A stretch of DNA of 64,000 bases from Lachnospiraceae bacterium Zagget2 (GCA_001941045.1 MSHD01000015.1:27416-91415), one strand, 5' to 3'. Positions 8,615 through 17,349 are shown, counted from the stretch's first letter. Made by a program: numbers and translations. Notes: generated from the sequence alone by a model not told the origin.

Positions 8615-9779
8615 GATAGTACGACTGATCCGCGGCCCAGAGAATCGGATGGTCACAGGCCTGCGTGCGGAACTCGACCTGCCGCAGTCGCCTGTGGGCG
8701 GCGTGCGCGGCCTCCTTCAGGGTCTTCGCGAAGAGCTCCGGATCCATGAAGTGGGAGCAGGAGCAGGTGGCGAGAAAGCCTCCGTCTTTCACAAGGCGCA
8801 TGCCGCGCAGGTTGATCTCGCGGTAGCCTTTGACCGCGTTTCTGATGGAGCTGCGGGACTTGGTGAAAGCGGGCGGGTCGAGGATCACGACATCGTAACG
8901 TTCGCCGCGCTGTTCCAGTTCGGGCAGCAGTTCAAACACGTCGGCGCAGAGAAAGCGTACGCGATCTTCCATGCCATTTAAGAGAGCATTTTCACGGGCC
9001 TGTGCGCAGCCGGTTTCCGAGGCGTCCACGCCAAGCACCTGGGAGGCGCCGCCGGCCGCCGCATTCAGTGCGAAGGAGCCCGTGTGCGTGAAACAGTCGA
9101 GCACCTTTTTGCCGCTGCAAAGTCGCCGGACGGCGAGGCGATTATATTTCTGATCAAGGAAATAACCGGTCTTCTGTCCGTCCTGCACGTCCACAAGAAA
9201 ATGTACGCCGTTCTCCTCGATCTCCACCTTCGTGTCGAAGGGCTCCCCGATGAATCCCTTGAAACGCTCCATGCCCTCCTGCTCACGCACTTTCGCGTCG
9301 CTGCGCTCATAGACGCCGCGAATGACGATGCCATCTTCAAGCAGGACCTTTTTCAGAAGGTCCAGGATGCGCGGTTTCAGGCGGTCGATGCCGAGTGCGA
9401 GTGACTCCACGACGAGCACGTCCGAAAATTTGTCGATCACCAGACCGGGCAGGAAGTCTGCTTCTCCGAAGATAATGCGGCAGCAGCCGGTGTCGGTCGT
9501 GGCCTTGCGATATTCCCAGGCATCGCGTACGCGCCGCTCCAGGAAGGCGTCGTCGATGACATGCTCCCGCCTGCGCGACAACAGCCGCACCCGGATCTTT
9601 GAATTTCGGTTCAAAAATCCGTATCCCAGAAAATATCCGTCGAAATCGTGCACCTCCACGATATCTCCGTTCTCAGAATGTCCTGCGATACTCTCGATCT
9701 CATTGTCATAAATCCAGGCGCCGCCGGCTTTAATGGTGCGCCCTTCCCCTTTTTTCAGTGTTACGATTGTGTGATACAT
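8577..9779 (-). CDS. Class I SAM-dependent rRNA cytosine methyltransferase (RlmI family)
   Basis: 400-aa cytoplasmic enzyme of the RlmI/YccW type, which methylates a cytosine of 23S rRNA. The N-terminal PUA domain begins LKKGEGRTIKAGGAWIYDNE. A central segment has GVYERSD and VQDGQKTGYFLDQ. The Rossmann domain has VLDCFTHTGSFALNAAAGG for SAM binding and ILDPPAFTKS at the active site, with a downstream TCSCSHFM segment containing the cysteines expected of m5C enzymes. I place the start at 9779 (MYHTIVTLKK) because GGGGAGA sits upstream of it. An upstream in-frame ATG would add 21 residues unlike the family. Confidence 0.88.
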   Translation of the reverse strand: MYHTIVTLKKGEGRTIKAGGAWIYDNEIESIAGHSENGDIVEVHDFDGYFLGYGFLNRNSKIRVRLLSRRREHVIDDAFLERRVRDAWEYRKATTDTGCCRIIFGEADFLPGLVIDKFSDVLVVESLALGIDRLKPRILDLLKKVLLEDGIVIRGVYERSDAKVREQEGMERFKGFIGEPFDTKVEIEENGVHFLVDVQDGQKTGYFLDQKYNRLAVRRLCSGKKVLDCFTHTGSFALNAAAGGASQVLGVDASETGCAQARENALLNGMEDRVRFLCADVFELLPELEQRGERYDVVILDPPAFTKSRSSIRNAVKGYREINLRGMRLVKDGGFLATCSCSHFMDPELFAKTLKEAAHAAHRRLRQVEFRTQACDHPILWAADQSYYLKFYLFQVVEEL

Positions 9780-9856
9780 GGCTTTTCTCCCCGGCAATAC
9801 AGAATCTTTGTCAAGTGTAGCTTTCTCTGAAAAATCTGTCAAGCAATTACTGTAAG

Positions 9857-9885
9857 GTATAAGGCCTGAAAATCAGGCCATACTT
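9857..9885 (+). promoter_or_regulatory. Possible forespore sigma (F/G-type) promoter for the SASP gene
   Basis: GTATA (9857-9861) and CATACTT (9879-9885) are separated by 17 bp and resemble the -35 and -10 elements of forespore sigma F/G promoters. The predicted transcript would start about 24 bases before the SASP start codon at 9916. A perfect 7-bp hairpin (9863-9879, AAA loop) lies in the spacer. Confidence 0.45.
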
Positions 9886-9915
9886 TTCGTAGAAAAAGAA
9901 AAGGAGCAGAAGGTT

Positions 9916-10107
9916 ATGGATTTTGAAAAGCTGGAACCGAATGACCGGATGAAATATGAGATTGCCGAGGAGCTGGGATTGCTTGCAAAGGTGCGCGAGG
10001 GTGGATGGAAAGCGCTCTCGGCGCGGGAGACCGGGCGGATTGGAGGAATCTTAAGCCGCAGAAAGAAAGCGCTGGAAAGCAGCATGAGAAGAGAAGAACA
10101 GGAATAG
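9916..10107 (+). CDS. Alpha/beta-type small acid-soluble spore protein
   Basis: 63-aa DNA-binding protein of dormant spores. The family signature is present: KYEIAEELGLLAKVREGGW (18-36), where the E-IA-E segment resembles the site cleaved by the GPR protease during germination, then LSARETGRIGGILSRRKK, matching the conserved GxxTxRxxGxxGG-type DNA-binding helix. Coating by such proteins protects spore DNA from UV and heat. An AAGGAG ribosome site and a possible forespore promoter lie upstream. It is followed after 36 bp by a Csp-like protease gene, making a sporulation/germination pair. This is the strongest evidence in the window that the organism forms spores. Confidence 0.88.
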   Translation: MDFEKLEPNDRMKYEIAEELGLLAKVREGGWKALSARETGRIGGILSRRKKALESSMRREEQE

Positions 10108-10143
10108 GCTGTAAAGAGAGCGAAACCGCAGGAGGAAGATGCG

Positions 10144-11829
10144 GTGAACAGTCAGAAGGCGGAAAATGAACTGAATCTTGCGCTGGACGTGAGCGAGCAG
10201 GAACGGGAGCGGGCGTTCGGATTAAGCGAGGGTTATGACCCGGAGGAGCAGACCTGGGAGCTGATCGTGAAATATTCCGGCGGCCTGGAGCGGCTGCGCG
10301 GGATTGCGGAACAGACGACAGAACTTTCCGGCGGCTATGCGATTCTGATCGTGCGCGCGTCCCGCCTGTCTGAGCTCGAGGAACTGCCGGAAGTCGAGTA
10401 CATGGAAAAGCCGCGGCGGCTGTATTTCGAACTGACGGAAGGGAAGAGAGCGTCCTGTATGAGCGCAGTGCAGCGGGCGCCGCTGCATCTTACCGGCCGG
10501 GGCGTGATCGTCGCCGTGCTGGATTCCGGTGTCGACTGCCGTCATCCAGAATTTCGGAAGGCGGACGGGACGAGCCGGATCCTGGCGCTCTGGGATCAGT
10601 CCGGCGGGGAAATCCCGCCGGAAGGCTTTCCTATGGGGACAGAGTACACACAGGAAGAGCTGAATGCGGCGCTGCAGTCGGACGCGCCGCTTCCCGGGGA
10701 TTTGAGCGGCCACGGTACCGGCGTGCTCTCGATTGCCGCAGGAAATCAGGGCGTGGCGTATGAAAGTGAGCTGCTGGTCGTAAAGCTCGCAGCTGCGAAA
10801 GCGAATGGCTTTCCCCGGACGACGGAGCTGATGCAGGGACTGGAGTATGCAATGCGCAAGGCACGGGAGTACGGGATGCCGCTGGCTGTGAACCTGAGCT
10901 TTGGCAATTCCTATGGTTCGCATACGGGGAGAAGTCTTCTGGAAACCTATATGGATGCGCTGAGTGAGCAGGGAAGGACGGTGATCTGTGTCGGAAGCGG
11001 CAACGAGGGCGCGCGCGCCGGACATGCGGCGGGAAATCTGCGGGGTGTGAAGGAGCAGAGAGTGGAAATCGCCGTCGCAGACTATGAGCCGTCGCTGAAT
11101 CTGCAGATCTGGAAAAATTACGTGGATCGTTTCGACATCTATCTTGTGCACCCAAAGGGTCAGACAGTGGGGCCTCTGTATGAGAATCCCCCTGCGCAGC
11201 GCTATCTTCTGGGAGAGACGGAGCTTTTGATTTATTATGGAGAACCGCGCCCGTACAGTGTGAATCAGGAGATTTTTGTGGAATGGATTCCGAAAGGGAG
11301 CTATCTGGATGCAGGGGTCTGGAGTCTGCGCCTCGTTTCGAAGAATATTGTGGATGGAAACTGGCAGATGTGGCTTCCGACCGGCGAAGTTCTCGGGAGC
11401 GCGACGCGCTTTCTCACGCCCTCACCGGAAAATACGCTCACAATCCCGTCGACCGCTGCCGGCGTCATCACGGTCGGAGCATACGATGACCAGACGGATA
11501 CCCTTGCCGCTTTCTCGGGGAGAGGCCAGTCGGGAAAAGGCCTGCAGAAGCCGGATCTCGTGGCGCCGGGCGTGGAGATCGCGGCAGCTGCGCCGGGCGG
11601 CGGCTATCAGAGTCGCTCCGGAACATCATTTGCCGTTCCCTTTGTCACCGGGGCGGCGGCGCTTCTGATGCAGTATGGCATCGTGGATGGCCATGACAGA
11701 TATCTTTACGGAGAGGAAGTGAGGGCGTATCTGCGGCGTGGAGCCAGACCGCTGCCTGCTTTTCCGGACTATCCGAATACCGCAGTGGGTTATGGAAAAC
11801 TGTGTGCAGAGGAAAGCCTGAACCTATGA
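10144..11829 (+). CDS. Subtilisin-like S8 serine protease, CspB/Csp-like
   Basis: 561-aa S8 protease with a complete catalytic triad: Asp127 in VLDSGVDCRHPEF, His190 in SGHGTGVLSIAAG, and Ser495 in RSGTSFAVPFVTGAAAL. A prodomain of about 95 residues precedes the protease core, and an insertion of about 130 residues between the Asn segment (GSGNEGARAG) and the Ser segment fits the jelly-roll insert of clostridial Csp proteases. Csp proteases activate the cortex lytic enzyme SleC during germination. There is no signal peptide, as in Csp proteins. The GTG start is chosen for its AGGAGG site. It follows the SASP gene by 36 bp and overlaps the convergent lipoprotein gene by 6 bp. Confidence 0.85.
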   Translation: MNSQKAENELNLALDVSEQERERAFGLSEGYDPEEQTWELIVKYSGGLERLRGIAEQTTELSGGYAILIVRASRLSELEELPEVEYMEKPRRLYFELTEGKRASCMSAVQRAPLHLTGRGVIVAVLDSGVDCRHPEFRKADGTSRILALWDQSGGEIPPEGFPMGTEYTQEELNAALQSDAPLPGDLSGHGTGVLSIAAGNQGVAYESELLVVKLAAAKANGFPRTTELMQGLEYAMRKAREYGMPLAVNLSFGNSYGSHTGRSLLETYMDALSEQGRTVICVGSGNEGARAGHAAGNLRGVKEQRVEIAVADYEPSLNLQIWKNYVDRFDIYLVHPKGQTVGPLYENPPAQRYLLGETELLIYYGEPRPYSVNQEIFVEWIPKGSYLDAGVWSLRLVSKNIVDGNWQMWLPTGEVLGSATRFLTPSPENTLTIPSTAAGVITVGAYDDQTDTLAAFSGRGQSGKGLQKPDLVAPGVEIAAAAPGGGYQSRSGTSFAVPFVTGAAALLMQYGIVDGHDRYLYGEEVRAYLRRGARPLPAFPDYPNTAVGYGKLCAEESLNL

Positions 11830-12840
11830 GGGTGTGATGGTGATGGTGACAACCGCATAGTTGGCGACCCCGTATTCCACGCCGGCAGCAATCTGTCCGG
11901 ACAGATGCAGCTCCTGCATTGCGTCCGCTGTAGCGTCGAGGACAAGGTTCATCTTCCCTTCCGCCTGTTCGGTGGAAGCGTCGCAGATGATCTGGAACTC
12001 ATACACGCCGTCGGAGAGATACGCCCGGACCGCGGAAGCGATCTCCTCATCGGAGGAGACAAAGGTACAGGCATCTTTGAGGTAAGGTTCAATGCTCAGA
12101 TAGCGATTGCTTTCCAGATAACGCGTGTCAGAGCAGACATGCCGGTCGTCCGGTCCCTCGGCGGTGTGCGTAGCCTCGAGGGAACTGTCCGGTACGAGAA
12201 AATAGTCGTAAGTAATATTCGAACCGTCAGAGACGAGCTCGTCATTCACGAGCGGGTCGTCCCAGGTGACATCCACGTTGAACCAGGCGTTATCTACCTG
12301 GACCTGGTTCCAGGCGTGGGACAATACCTTGCTTCCGTCATTGGCACTGCCGTAAACCATAAGACTCTCGAGTCCGGCCTGTTCGCACAGAAAATCGAAG
12401 GCGCGGGCGTAGCCCTCGCAGACTGCGGAGTGCAGAAGCAGCGCGCCCTCGGCGGTATAGGCGCTATCCGGGAGTGTATCTGCGTAGAGGTTCTCATAGT
12501 CGTAGTCCACGTTGTACACGAGATAGTCGTGAATCGCCTTGACGGTCTCGTATTCGGACATGTCGGACGAGAGGATAGACGCGGCGATGGCTTCCATTTC
12601 CGGGGAGATTTCCACGGAATCTTCTGTGGTTTCCTCCGGAATCTCCACTTCCGTCATGTCTTCCTCCGCGGACGTCTCTGCCTCTTCGTTTTCCTGCGTG
12701 GATTGTTCAGAGACCCTGCTCTCCTGCGTTTGGGACTGCGTACTGTTCCCACGGAAGCGCTGCACATATTCGGTAATGTCGGACAGGCCGCAGCCGGTCA
12801 GCAAAAGGCCTGCGGCAAGTATAAGCACAAATTTTCTCAT
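11824..12840 (-). CDS. Lipoprotein with transglutaminase-like domain
   Basis: 338-aa lipoprotein. The start at 12840 gives a classic signal, MRKFVLILAAGLLLTGC, with the lipobox cysteine at residue 17; an upstream in-frame ATG would place a charged stretch before it. After an acidic Ser/Thr/Glu-rich linker comes a transglutaminase-like (papain-fold) domain with AVCEGYARAFDFLCEQAG (catalytic Cys), LSHAWNQVQV (His) and FNVDVTWDDP (Asp). Family members act as proteases or crosslinking enzymes outside the cell. The substrate is unknown. The 3' end overlaps the convergent protease gene by 6 bp. Confidence 0.85.
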   Translation of the reverse strand: MRKFVLILAAGLLLTGCGLSDITEYVQRFRGNSTQSQTQESRVSEQSTQENEEAETSAEEDMTEVEIPEETTEDSVEISPEMEAIAASILSSDMSEYETVKAIHDYLVYNVDYDYENLYADTLPDSAYTAEGALLLHSAVCEGYARAFDFLCEQAGLESLMVYGSANDGSKVLSHAWNQVQVDNAWFNVDVTWDDPLVNDELVSDGSNITYDYFLVPDSSLEATHTAEGPDDRHVCSDTRYLESNRYLSIEPYLKDACTFVSSDEEIASAVRAYLSDGVYEFQIICDASTEQAEGKMNLVLDATADAMQELHLSGQIAAGVEYGVANYAVVTITITPS

Positions 12841-12882
12841 GACACCAGTATAAGGAAGAAAATCATTTCCCGCAAGGGAAAC

Positions 12883-12911
12883 TTGCGAAACCCTCAAAGC
12901 TGCGGTAAAAT
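12883..12911 (+). promoter_or_regulatory. Sigma-A promoter for the RidA gene
   Basis: TTGCGA (12883-12888) and TAAAAT (12906-12911) are separated by 17 bp, followed by an AGGAGG ribosome site and the RidA ATG at 12957. Confidence 0.55.
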
Positions 12912-12956
12912 GTACCTGGATCAGAATAAGAAATACATAACAGGAGGAACATAGCT

Positions 12957-13325
12957 ATGAACATTATTGCGACAGAAAAAGCCCCCGGGGCGATCGGACC
13001 CTATTCGCAGGCGTACGAGGTGAACGGCATGATCTACAGTTCGGGTCAGATTCCGGTAGACCCGGCCACGGGAAACATCCCGGAGGGTATCGCGGCGCAG
13101 GCGGAGCAGAGCTGCAAGAATGTTGGTGCGATCCTTGAGGCCGCAGGAAGCGGTTATGACAAGGTGGTCAAGACGACCTGCTTCCTGGCGGACATCGCGG
13201 ATTTCGCTGCCTTCAACGAGGTCTATGCAAAATACTTCATCTCTAAACCGGCCCGCAGCTGCGTGGCGGTGCGTGATCTCCCCAAAGGAGTGCTCTGCGA
13301 GGTAGAAGCGATCGCGGTGAAGTGA
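12957..13325 (+). CDS. ridA: RidA-family enamine/imine deaminase
   Basis: 122-aa protein of the RidA/YjgF family. These cytoplasmic trimers hydrolyse reactive 2-aminoacrylate and related imines released by PLP enzymes. Visible family features are APGAIGPYSQA at the N-terminus, IYSSGQIPVDPATG, the helix containing NVGAILEAAGSGYDKVVKTT, and the C-terminal RSCVAVRDLPKGVLCEVEAI with the catalytic-site arginine. Length and sequence are typical. It has its own promoter and ribosome site and no operon partner, since the next gene is convergent after 10 bp. Confidence 0.93.
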   Translation: MNIIATEKAPGAIGPYSQAYEVNGMIYSSGQIPVDPATGNIPEGIAAQAEQSCKNVGAILEAAGSGYDKVVKTTCFLADIADFAAFNEVYAKYFISKPARSCVAVRDLPKGVLCEVEAIAVK

Positions 13326-13335
13326 CGGAAATTGC

Positions 13336-14655
13336 TCAGGGTGTCCGCAATAAAAACGCCATGTACAGAGGCAGGGTCAGCACTGCCTCTGATTTTCCGA
13401 CGTTGTAATCACCGAGTTTTATGGCATGACGGATATGGTATTTCTCAGGATGGCGCAGAACTGTCCGCAGGCTCTTCGCGTTTCCAGTGGCAGCCTTCAC
13501 TTCGACGGGCGTGCATTCTCCTTTGTAACGAATCACAAAATCCAGTTCCAGACCGCTGTCTTTGTGGTAATAATACAGTTTTTTTCCCATTTTGGAAAAA
13601 ATATCAGCCACCAGATTTTCAAAAACAGCACCTTTATAACCGTAAAGCCTGCCCTGAAGAATGTCAAACTGCGTCCCGTCCTCCAGCATGCTGACAAACA
13701 GTCCGCAATCCTTCATGTAAACTTTAAAGACGTCTTCTTCCGCATTTCCATCGAGCGGAAGCTCTGTAATGGAGAGATTATGACATCTGGAAATGATACC
13801 GGCGTCCTCGATCCACTGCAGGCTGCCGATATATTTTGAGGCAGTGGAGCCTTTTTTTACAACAGAATACTGAAATTTTTTATTCTCCTTGCTGAGTTGC
13901 CTGGGTATGGACTGGAAGCATTCTTTGATACGCGATTTATCTTTGCGTTCTGCATATTTTACCATATCGTCCTCATAGGAGCGTATGATATCCCGCTGGA
14001 TACGGAGCACCTCATCCATCTGCTTGGTATCGACAAACGTCTGGACGGCGTCCGGCATTCCACCGACAACAGTATACTGAAGAAGAAGCTGCCGCATCCG
14101 CTGGTGCAGCGCTTCCGGGACAGGTGTCTCGGTCTCCAGACATTGGCTCAGCAGCTCCACCATTTCGGCGGAGACGCCGTTTGCCCACAGAAATTCCTCA
14201 AAATCCAGCGGATACATGTCAACGATGGTTTCTGAGCCGACGGGGATGGAGCGCGGTTCCCGGCCATATCCCTTTACTCCCAGCAGAGAGCCGGTCCCGA
14301 TCACATCGTATCTCCCATCCGTTCGGAAAAACTTGAGCGCAGTCCTGGCTTCCGGACAATCCTGAATCTCATCCAGCACCAGTATGGTCCGTCCGGCTTC
14401 AAAAACAGCGTCCTTTCCGAGTAAAGCGGAGAGCATCATCACAAGATGATCAATTTCCAGCGAACCGGAAAAGGCGGCCGCATAATCCGGATTCTCAAAA
14501 AAATTCAGATATACAACATGTTCATAATTTTTATACGCAAAATCCAGTGCGGAGAAGGTTTTCCCACACTGCCTGCAGCCTTTTATAATAAGAGGCTTAT
14601 GGTCTGGCGTGTTTTTCCAATCTGTCAGTTTTTGCTCGATTTTTCTTCTCAGCAT
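13336..14655 (-). CDS. AAA+ ATPase with DUF4143 C-terminal domain
   Basis: 439-aa P-loop ATPase. Walker A is GCRQCGKT (26-33). The Walker B-like segment ILVLDEIQDCPEARTALKFF is followed by the GTGSLLG sensor segment. The C-terminal half carries the DUF4143 restriction-nuclease-like fold, with DLELDFVI-type spacing seen as SGLELDFVIRYKGECTPVEVK. This family is very common in anaerobes, often as scattered accessory genes; its function is not established. It has its own strong promoter on the minus strand and overlaps no neighbour. A second DUF4143 gene lies at 60.0-61.3 kb. Confidence 0.85.
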   Translation of the reverse strand: MLRRKIEQKLTDWKNTPDHKPLIIKGCRQCGKTFSALDFAYKNYEHVVYLNFFENPDYAAAFSGSLEIDHLVMMLSALLGKDAVFEAGRTILVLDEIQDCPEARTALKFFRTDGRYDVIGTGSLLGVKGYGREPRSIPVGSETIVDMYPLDFEEFLWANGVSAEMVELLSQCLETETPVPEALHQRMRQLLLQYTVVGGMPDAVQTFVDTKQMDEVLRIQRDIIRSYEDDMVKYAERKDKSRIKECFQSIPRQLSKENKKFQYSVVKKGSTASKYIGSLQWIEDAGIISRCHNLSITELPLDGNAEEDVFKVYMKDCGLFVSMLEDGTQFDILQGRLYGYKGAVFENLVADIFSKMGKKLYYYHKDSGLELDFVIRYKGECTPVEVKAATGNAKSLRTVLRHPEKYHIRHAIKLGDYNVGKSEAVLTLPLYMAFLLRTP

Positions 14656-14679
14656 AATTCAGAATACTCCCTTTTCTAT

Positions 14680-14708
14680 AGTATAGTAAGAAGTGCAAAC
14701 TTTTTCAA
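14680..14708 (-). promoter_or_regulatory. Sigma-A promoter for the DUF4143 ATPase, inside an inverted repeat
   Basis: On the minus strand TTGAAA (14703-14708) and TATACT (14680-14685) are separated by exactly 17 bp. An 8-bp inverted repeat, ACTCCCTT (14666-14673) and AAGGGAGT (14707-14714), brackets the promoter and could be an operator. Confidence 0.6.
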
Positions 14709-14769
14709 GGGAGTTTTTGAGAAAACATGCAAAAAAATCAAACGACTTTTCAAAGAAAGTTACATATTT

Positions 14770-15759
14770 TCATTTCACCTCGTTCGGCGAGCTGCCGCCA
14801 TGCTCGAAAGTGTGCACATTTTCCAGCGTTGTCCGGGCGATGGCCGACAGCGCCTCCCGCGTGAAGAAGCCCTGGTGCGAGGTAATCATCACGTTCGGGA
14901 AGGAGAGAAGCCTGGCGGTGACGGAGTGCTCCAGGATCTCATCAGAGCGGTCCTCGAAGACGTTCGGCCCCTCCTCCTCGTAGACGTCGAGTCCCACGCC
15001 GAAGAACTTATGTGCGCGAATGCCCTCGATCAGGTCGTCGGTCTTCACCAGCGCGCCGCGGGAAGTGTTGACAAGGATCACACCGTCCTTCATCTTCCGG
15101 ATGCTCTCCGTGTTAATCATATGGTAGGTGCTGTCCGTGAGCGGGCAGTGCAGGGAGATGAGATCACTCGCAGCCAGCAGCTCGTCGAGCTCCACGTAGG
15201 TCGCGAAATCCATAAGCTCCGGATTCTGATGTACGTCATAGGCAATGACCTTCATGCCGAAGCCATGGCAGATCCGGGCCATCGCCGCGCCGATCTTTCC
15301 CGTGCCGACGATGCCCGCGGTCTTCTGATGGAAATTGATGCCCATCAGGGAGCCAAGGCTGAAGTCGTTTTCCCGCACCTTCACATAGGCCTTGTGAAGG
15401 TGCCGGTTCACACTGAGTGCGAGCGCCATCGCGTGCTCGGCGACTGCTTCGGGAGAGTAGCCGGGAACGCGGAAAATACGGATGCCGCAGTCCGCGGCCG
15501 CGTCGAGATCCACATTGTTGAAACCGGCGCAGCGCAGGAGAAGCAGCCTTACTCCGCAGCCATGCAATACCTCGATCGTCCCGCGGCTGATGTCCGCGTT
15601 GACGAAGGCGCAGACGGCGTCGTAGCCCTGCGCGAGACGGGCGGTGACGGGCGCAAGCTCCGTCTTCAGAAATTTCACTTCGATGCCCGGCTGACCGGTA
15701 AGCTCCCTCGTGAAGGATTCCCGGTCGTAGTTTTTGGTGTCAAAGAACAGAATCTTCAT
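14770..15759 (-). CDS. D-2-hydroxyacid dehydrogenase (D-lactate dehydrogenase type)
   Basis: 329-aa NAD-dependent enzyme that interconverts 2-oxo acids and D-2-hydroxy acids, most likely pyruvate and D-lactate, in fermentation. The Rossmann motif is GIVGTGKIGAAMARI. The catalytic arginine lies in LVNTSRGALVKTDDL, and the family histidine lies in MITSHQGFFTREALSAIA. The N-terminus (ILFFDTKNYDRESF) is characteristic of D-LDH. An AAAGGGGGA ribosome site precedes the ATG. It is transcribed away from the GH25 gene and shows no operon partner. Other 2-hydroxyacid substrates cannot be excluded. Confidence 0.9.
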   Translation of the reverse strand: MKILFFDTKNYDRESFTRELTGQPGIEVKFLKTELAPVTARLAQGYDAVCAFVNADISRGTIEVLHGCGVRLLLLRCAGFNNVDLDAAADCGIRIFRVPGYSPEAVAEHAMALALSVNRHLHKAYVKVRENDFSLGSLMGINFHQKTAGIVGTGKIGAAMARICHGFGMKVIAYDVHQNPELMDFATYVELDELLAASDLISLHCPLTDSTYHMINTESIRKMKDGVILVNTSRGALVKTDDLIEGIRAHKFFGVGLDVYEEEGPNVFEDRSDEILEHSVTARLLSFPNVMITSHQGFFTREALSAIARTTLENVHTFEHGGSSPNEVK

Positions 15760-15857
15760 ATTTTTCGATCCCCCTTTCCATTCAGAAATCAGTATCTCCT
15801 GTAATGGTGATTTTTATGGCTTTCCTATATGAAAAAAATGTGGTAACATTGCAAATG

Positions 15858-15904
15858 CAGGCGGCGATTGCCGACAGCAATCGACTTTTGCCTGTCAGGG
15901 AGGC
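15858..15904 (+). promoter_or_regulatory. Leader with alternative hairpins before the GH25 gene
   Basis: CAGGC (15858-15862) can pair with GCCTG (15890-15894) around an inner stem, CGATTGC (15865-15871) with GCAATCG (15877-15883). The same GCCT (15890-15893) can instead pair with AGGC (15901-15904), which overlaps the ribosome site GGGAGG. The two structures exclude each other, so the leader could gate translation. This rests on visual pairing only. Confidence 0.3.
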
Positions 15905-15910
15905 AGGATT

Positions 15911-17344
15911 ATGTCAGGGAAAAGGCAACGAAACCGTACGATTTTAACCGCTTTTCTGGCGACGCTGGGAGCAGTGCTTCTGCTGCTTGCGGCCTGGTTC
16001 CTTTTCTTCGGTGGAAAGAAGACGGAGGAAGAATCGGTCGCGGAAGCGATCGAAACACAGGAAGAGGCGGCCGATGAGGAGACAGAAGAAGAGGACCCGC
16101 AGACGCTTGTCGAGGCGGAAGAAGGCGTGGAGACAGCGATCAGCACTGTGAAGGAGATCGCCAGCGAGACGGATGAGATCACGGTGGGTATCGACGTGTC
16201 CGGATACCAGGGAACGATTGACTGGGAGCAGGTCGCGGCCTCCGGCGTCGATTTTGCCATGGTGCGCGTGGGCTACCGCACGCTGAGCGGCGGAGAGATT
16301 GCCGAGGACGCCTGCGCCCGCTATAATCTGCAGGAAGCGGCGGCAAATGGCATTCAGCTCGGCGCTTATTTCTTCTCGACCGCGGTCACGGAGGAGGAGG
16401 CCCGTGAGGAAGCCGAGTGGACAGCGGGGCTTCTGGCCGGTTACCCGATCACCTATCCGGTGGCTTACAACTGCGAGGGTTTTCAGAGCGAGTCGAGCAG
16501 ACAGACGGAGTTGAGCGTGGAGGAGCGTTCGAACCTCGCCGTCGTATTCCTGGAGGAGATCGAAGAGCAGGGCTATACGGGCATGTTCTACGCGGCGCGC
16601 AATGAGCTTGCGGACAATCTGCTCTGGCAGACGGACGAGCTCGAGCTGCAGTACCGTATCTGGGTGGCGCAGTATTCTTCTTATTCGACCGATCAGCCGG
16701 ACTATGATGGGGAGTATGTGATGTGGCAGTATACCAATATGGGCTCCGTACCGGGGATTGACGGCTATGTGGATCTCGATATTGCGTATTTTGGCTACAG
16801 TGAGTCCGCGGCTGCGCAGGACGAGAGCGCGGCGGAGTATGTCGAGGCGGACCCGGAGGTCGGCGTGACCTTCGAGGAAGTGGACGAGCAGGTGACGGCG
16901 AAGGACGTGACGAACCTGCGCAGTACGATGGACCAGACTGACAGCAGCAATATTGTGGCGCAGCTGCAGAACGGCGAGGTCGCGGCGCGCACCGGAAAGG
17001 GAAATAACGGCTGGTCGCGGCTTACTTATAATGGAGAGACGCTCTATGCGGTGTCCAGCTATCTGACAACGGATCTCAGCTATACCCCGGCGGTGGAAGA
17101 AGTGGACGACGACGGTTTTAAGACAAAGTTTACGACGGTCAGCGAGAATGTGACGGCAAAGGAGGTTACGAACCTCCGCAACCGCCCGAGTGTCGAGGAC
17201 CCCTCGGAGGTCATCGCGCAGCTTTACAATGGCGAGGTGATCGTCCGCACGGGTGTCTCCGATGTGGGCTGGTCCAGAGTAGAATATAACGGGCAGACGC
17301 TGTACTGTATCAGCAGTTATCTGCAGGTGGTAGAGCAGGAGTAG
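15911..17344 (+). CDS. GH25 lysozyme-like protein with two C-terminal SH3 repeats
   Basis: 477-aa membrane-anchored protein. Residues 10-36 form an N-terminal membrane helix, followed by an acidic linker. The GH25 muramidase-like domain runs from about 92 to 300, with GIDVSGYQGTIDW (Asp95) and IDGYVDLDIAYFGY. Two homologous SH3-type repeats follow, each containing VTAKxVTNLR and a GWSRxxYNGxTLY segment. The usual DxE pair of GH25 appears as YNCEG, with Asn187 in place of Asp and Glu189 retained, so activity may be altered. It would act on peptidoglycan outside the membrane. The gene is followed directly by the DUF554 gene. Confidence 0.87.
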   Translation: MSGKRQRNRTILTAFLATLGAVLLLLAAWFLFFGGKKTEEESVAEAIETQEEAADEETEEEDPQTLVEAEEGVETAISTVKEIASETDEITVGIDVSGYQGTIDWEQVAASGVDFAMVRVGYRTLSGGEIAEDACARYNLQEAAANGIQLGAYFFSTAVTEEEAREEAEWTAGLLAGYPITYPVAYNCEGFQSESSRQTELSVEERSNLAVVFLEEIEEQGYTGMFYAARNELADNLLWQTDELELQYRIWVAQYSSYSTDQPDYDGEYVMWQYTNMGSVPGIDGYVDLDIAYFGYSESAAAQDESAAEYVEADPEVGVTFEEVDEQVTAKDVTNLRSTMDQTDSSNIVAQLQNGEVAARTGKGNNGWSRLTYNGETLYAVSSYLTTDLSYTPAVEEVDDDGFKTKFTTVSENVTAKEVTNLRNRPSVEDPSEVIAQLYNGEVIVRTGVSDVGWSRVEYNGQTLYCISSYLQVVEQE

Positions 17345-17349
17345 TGGTT

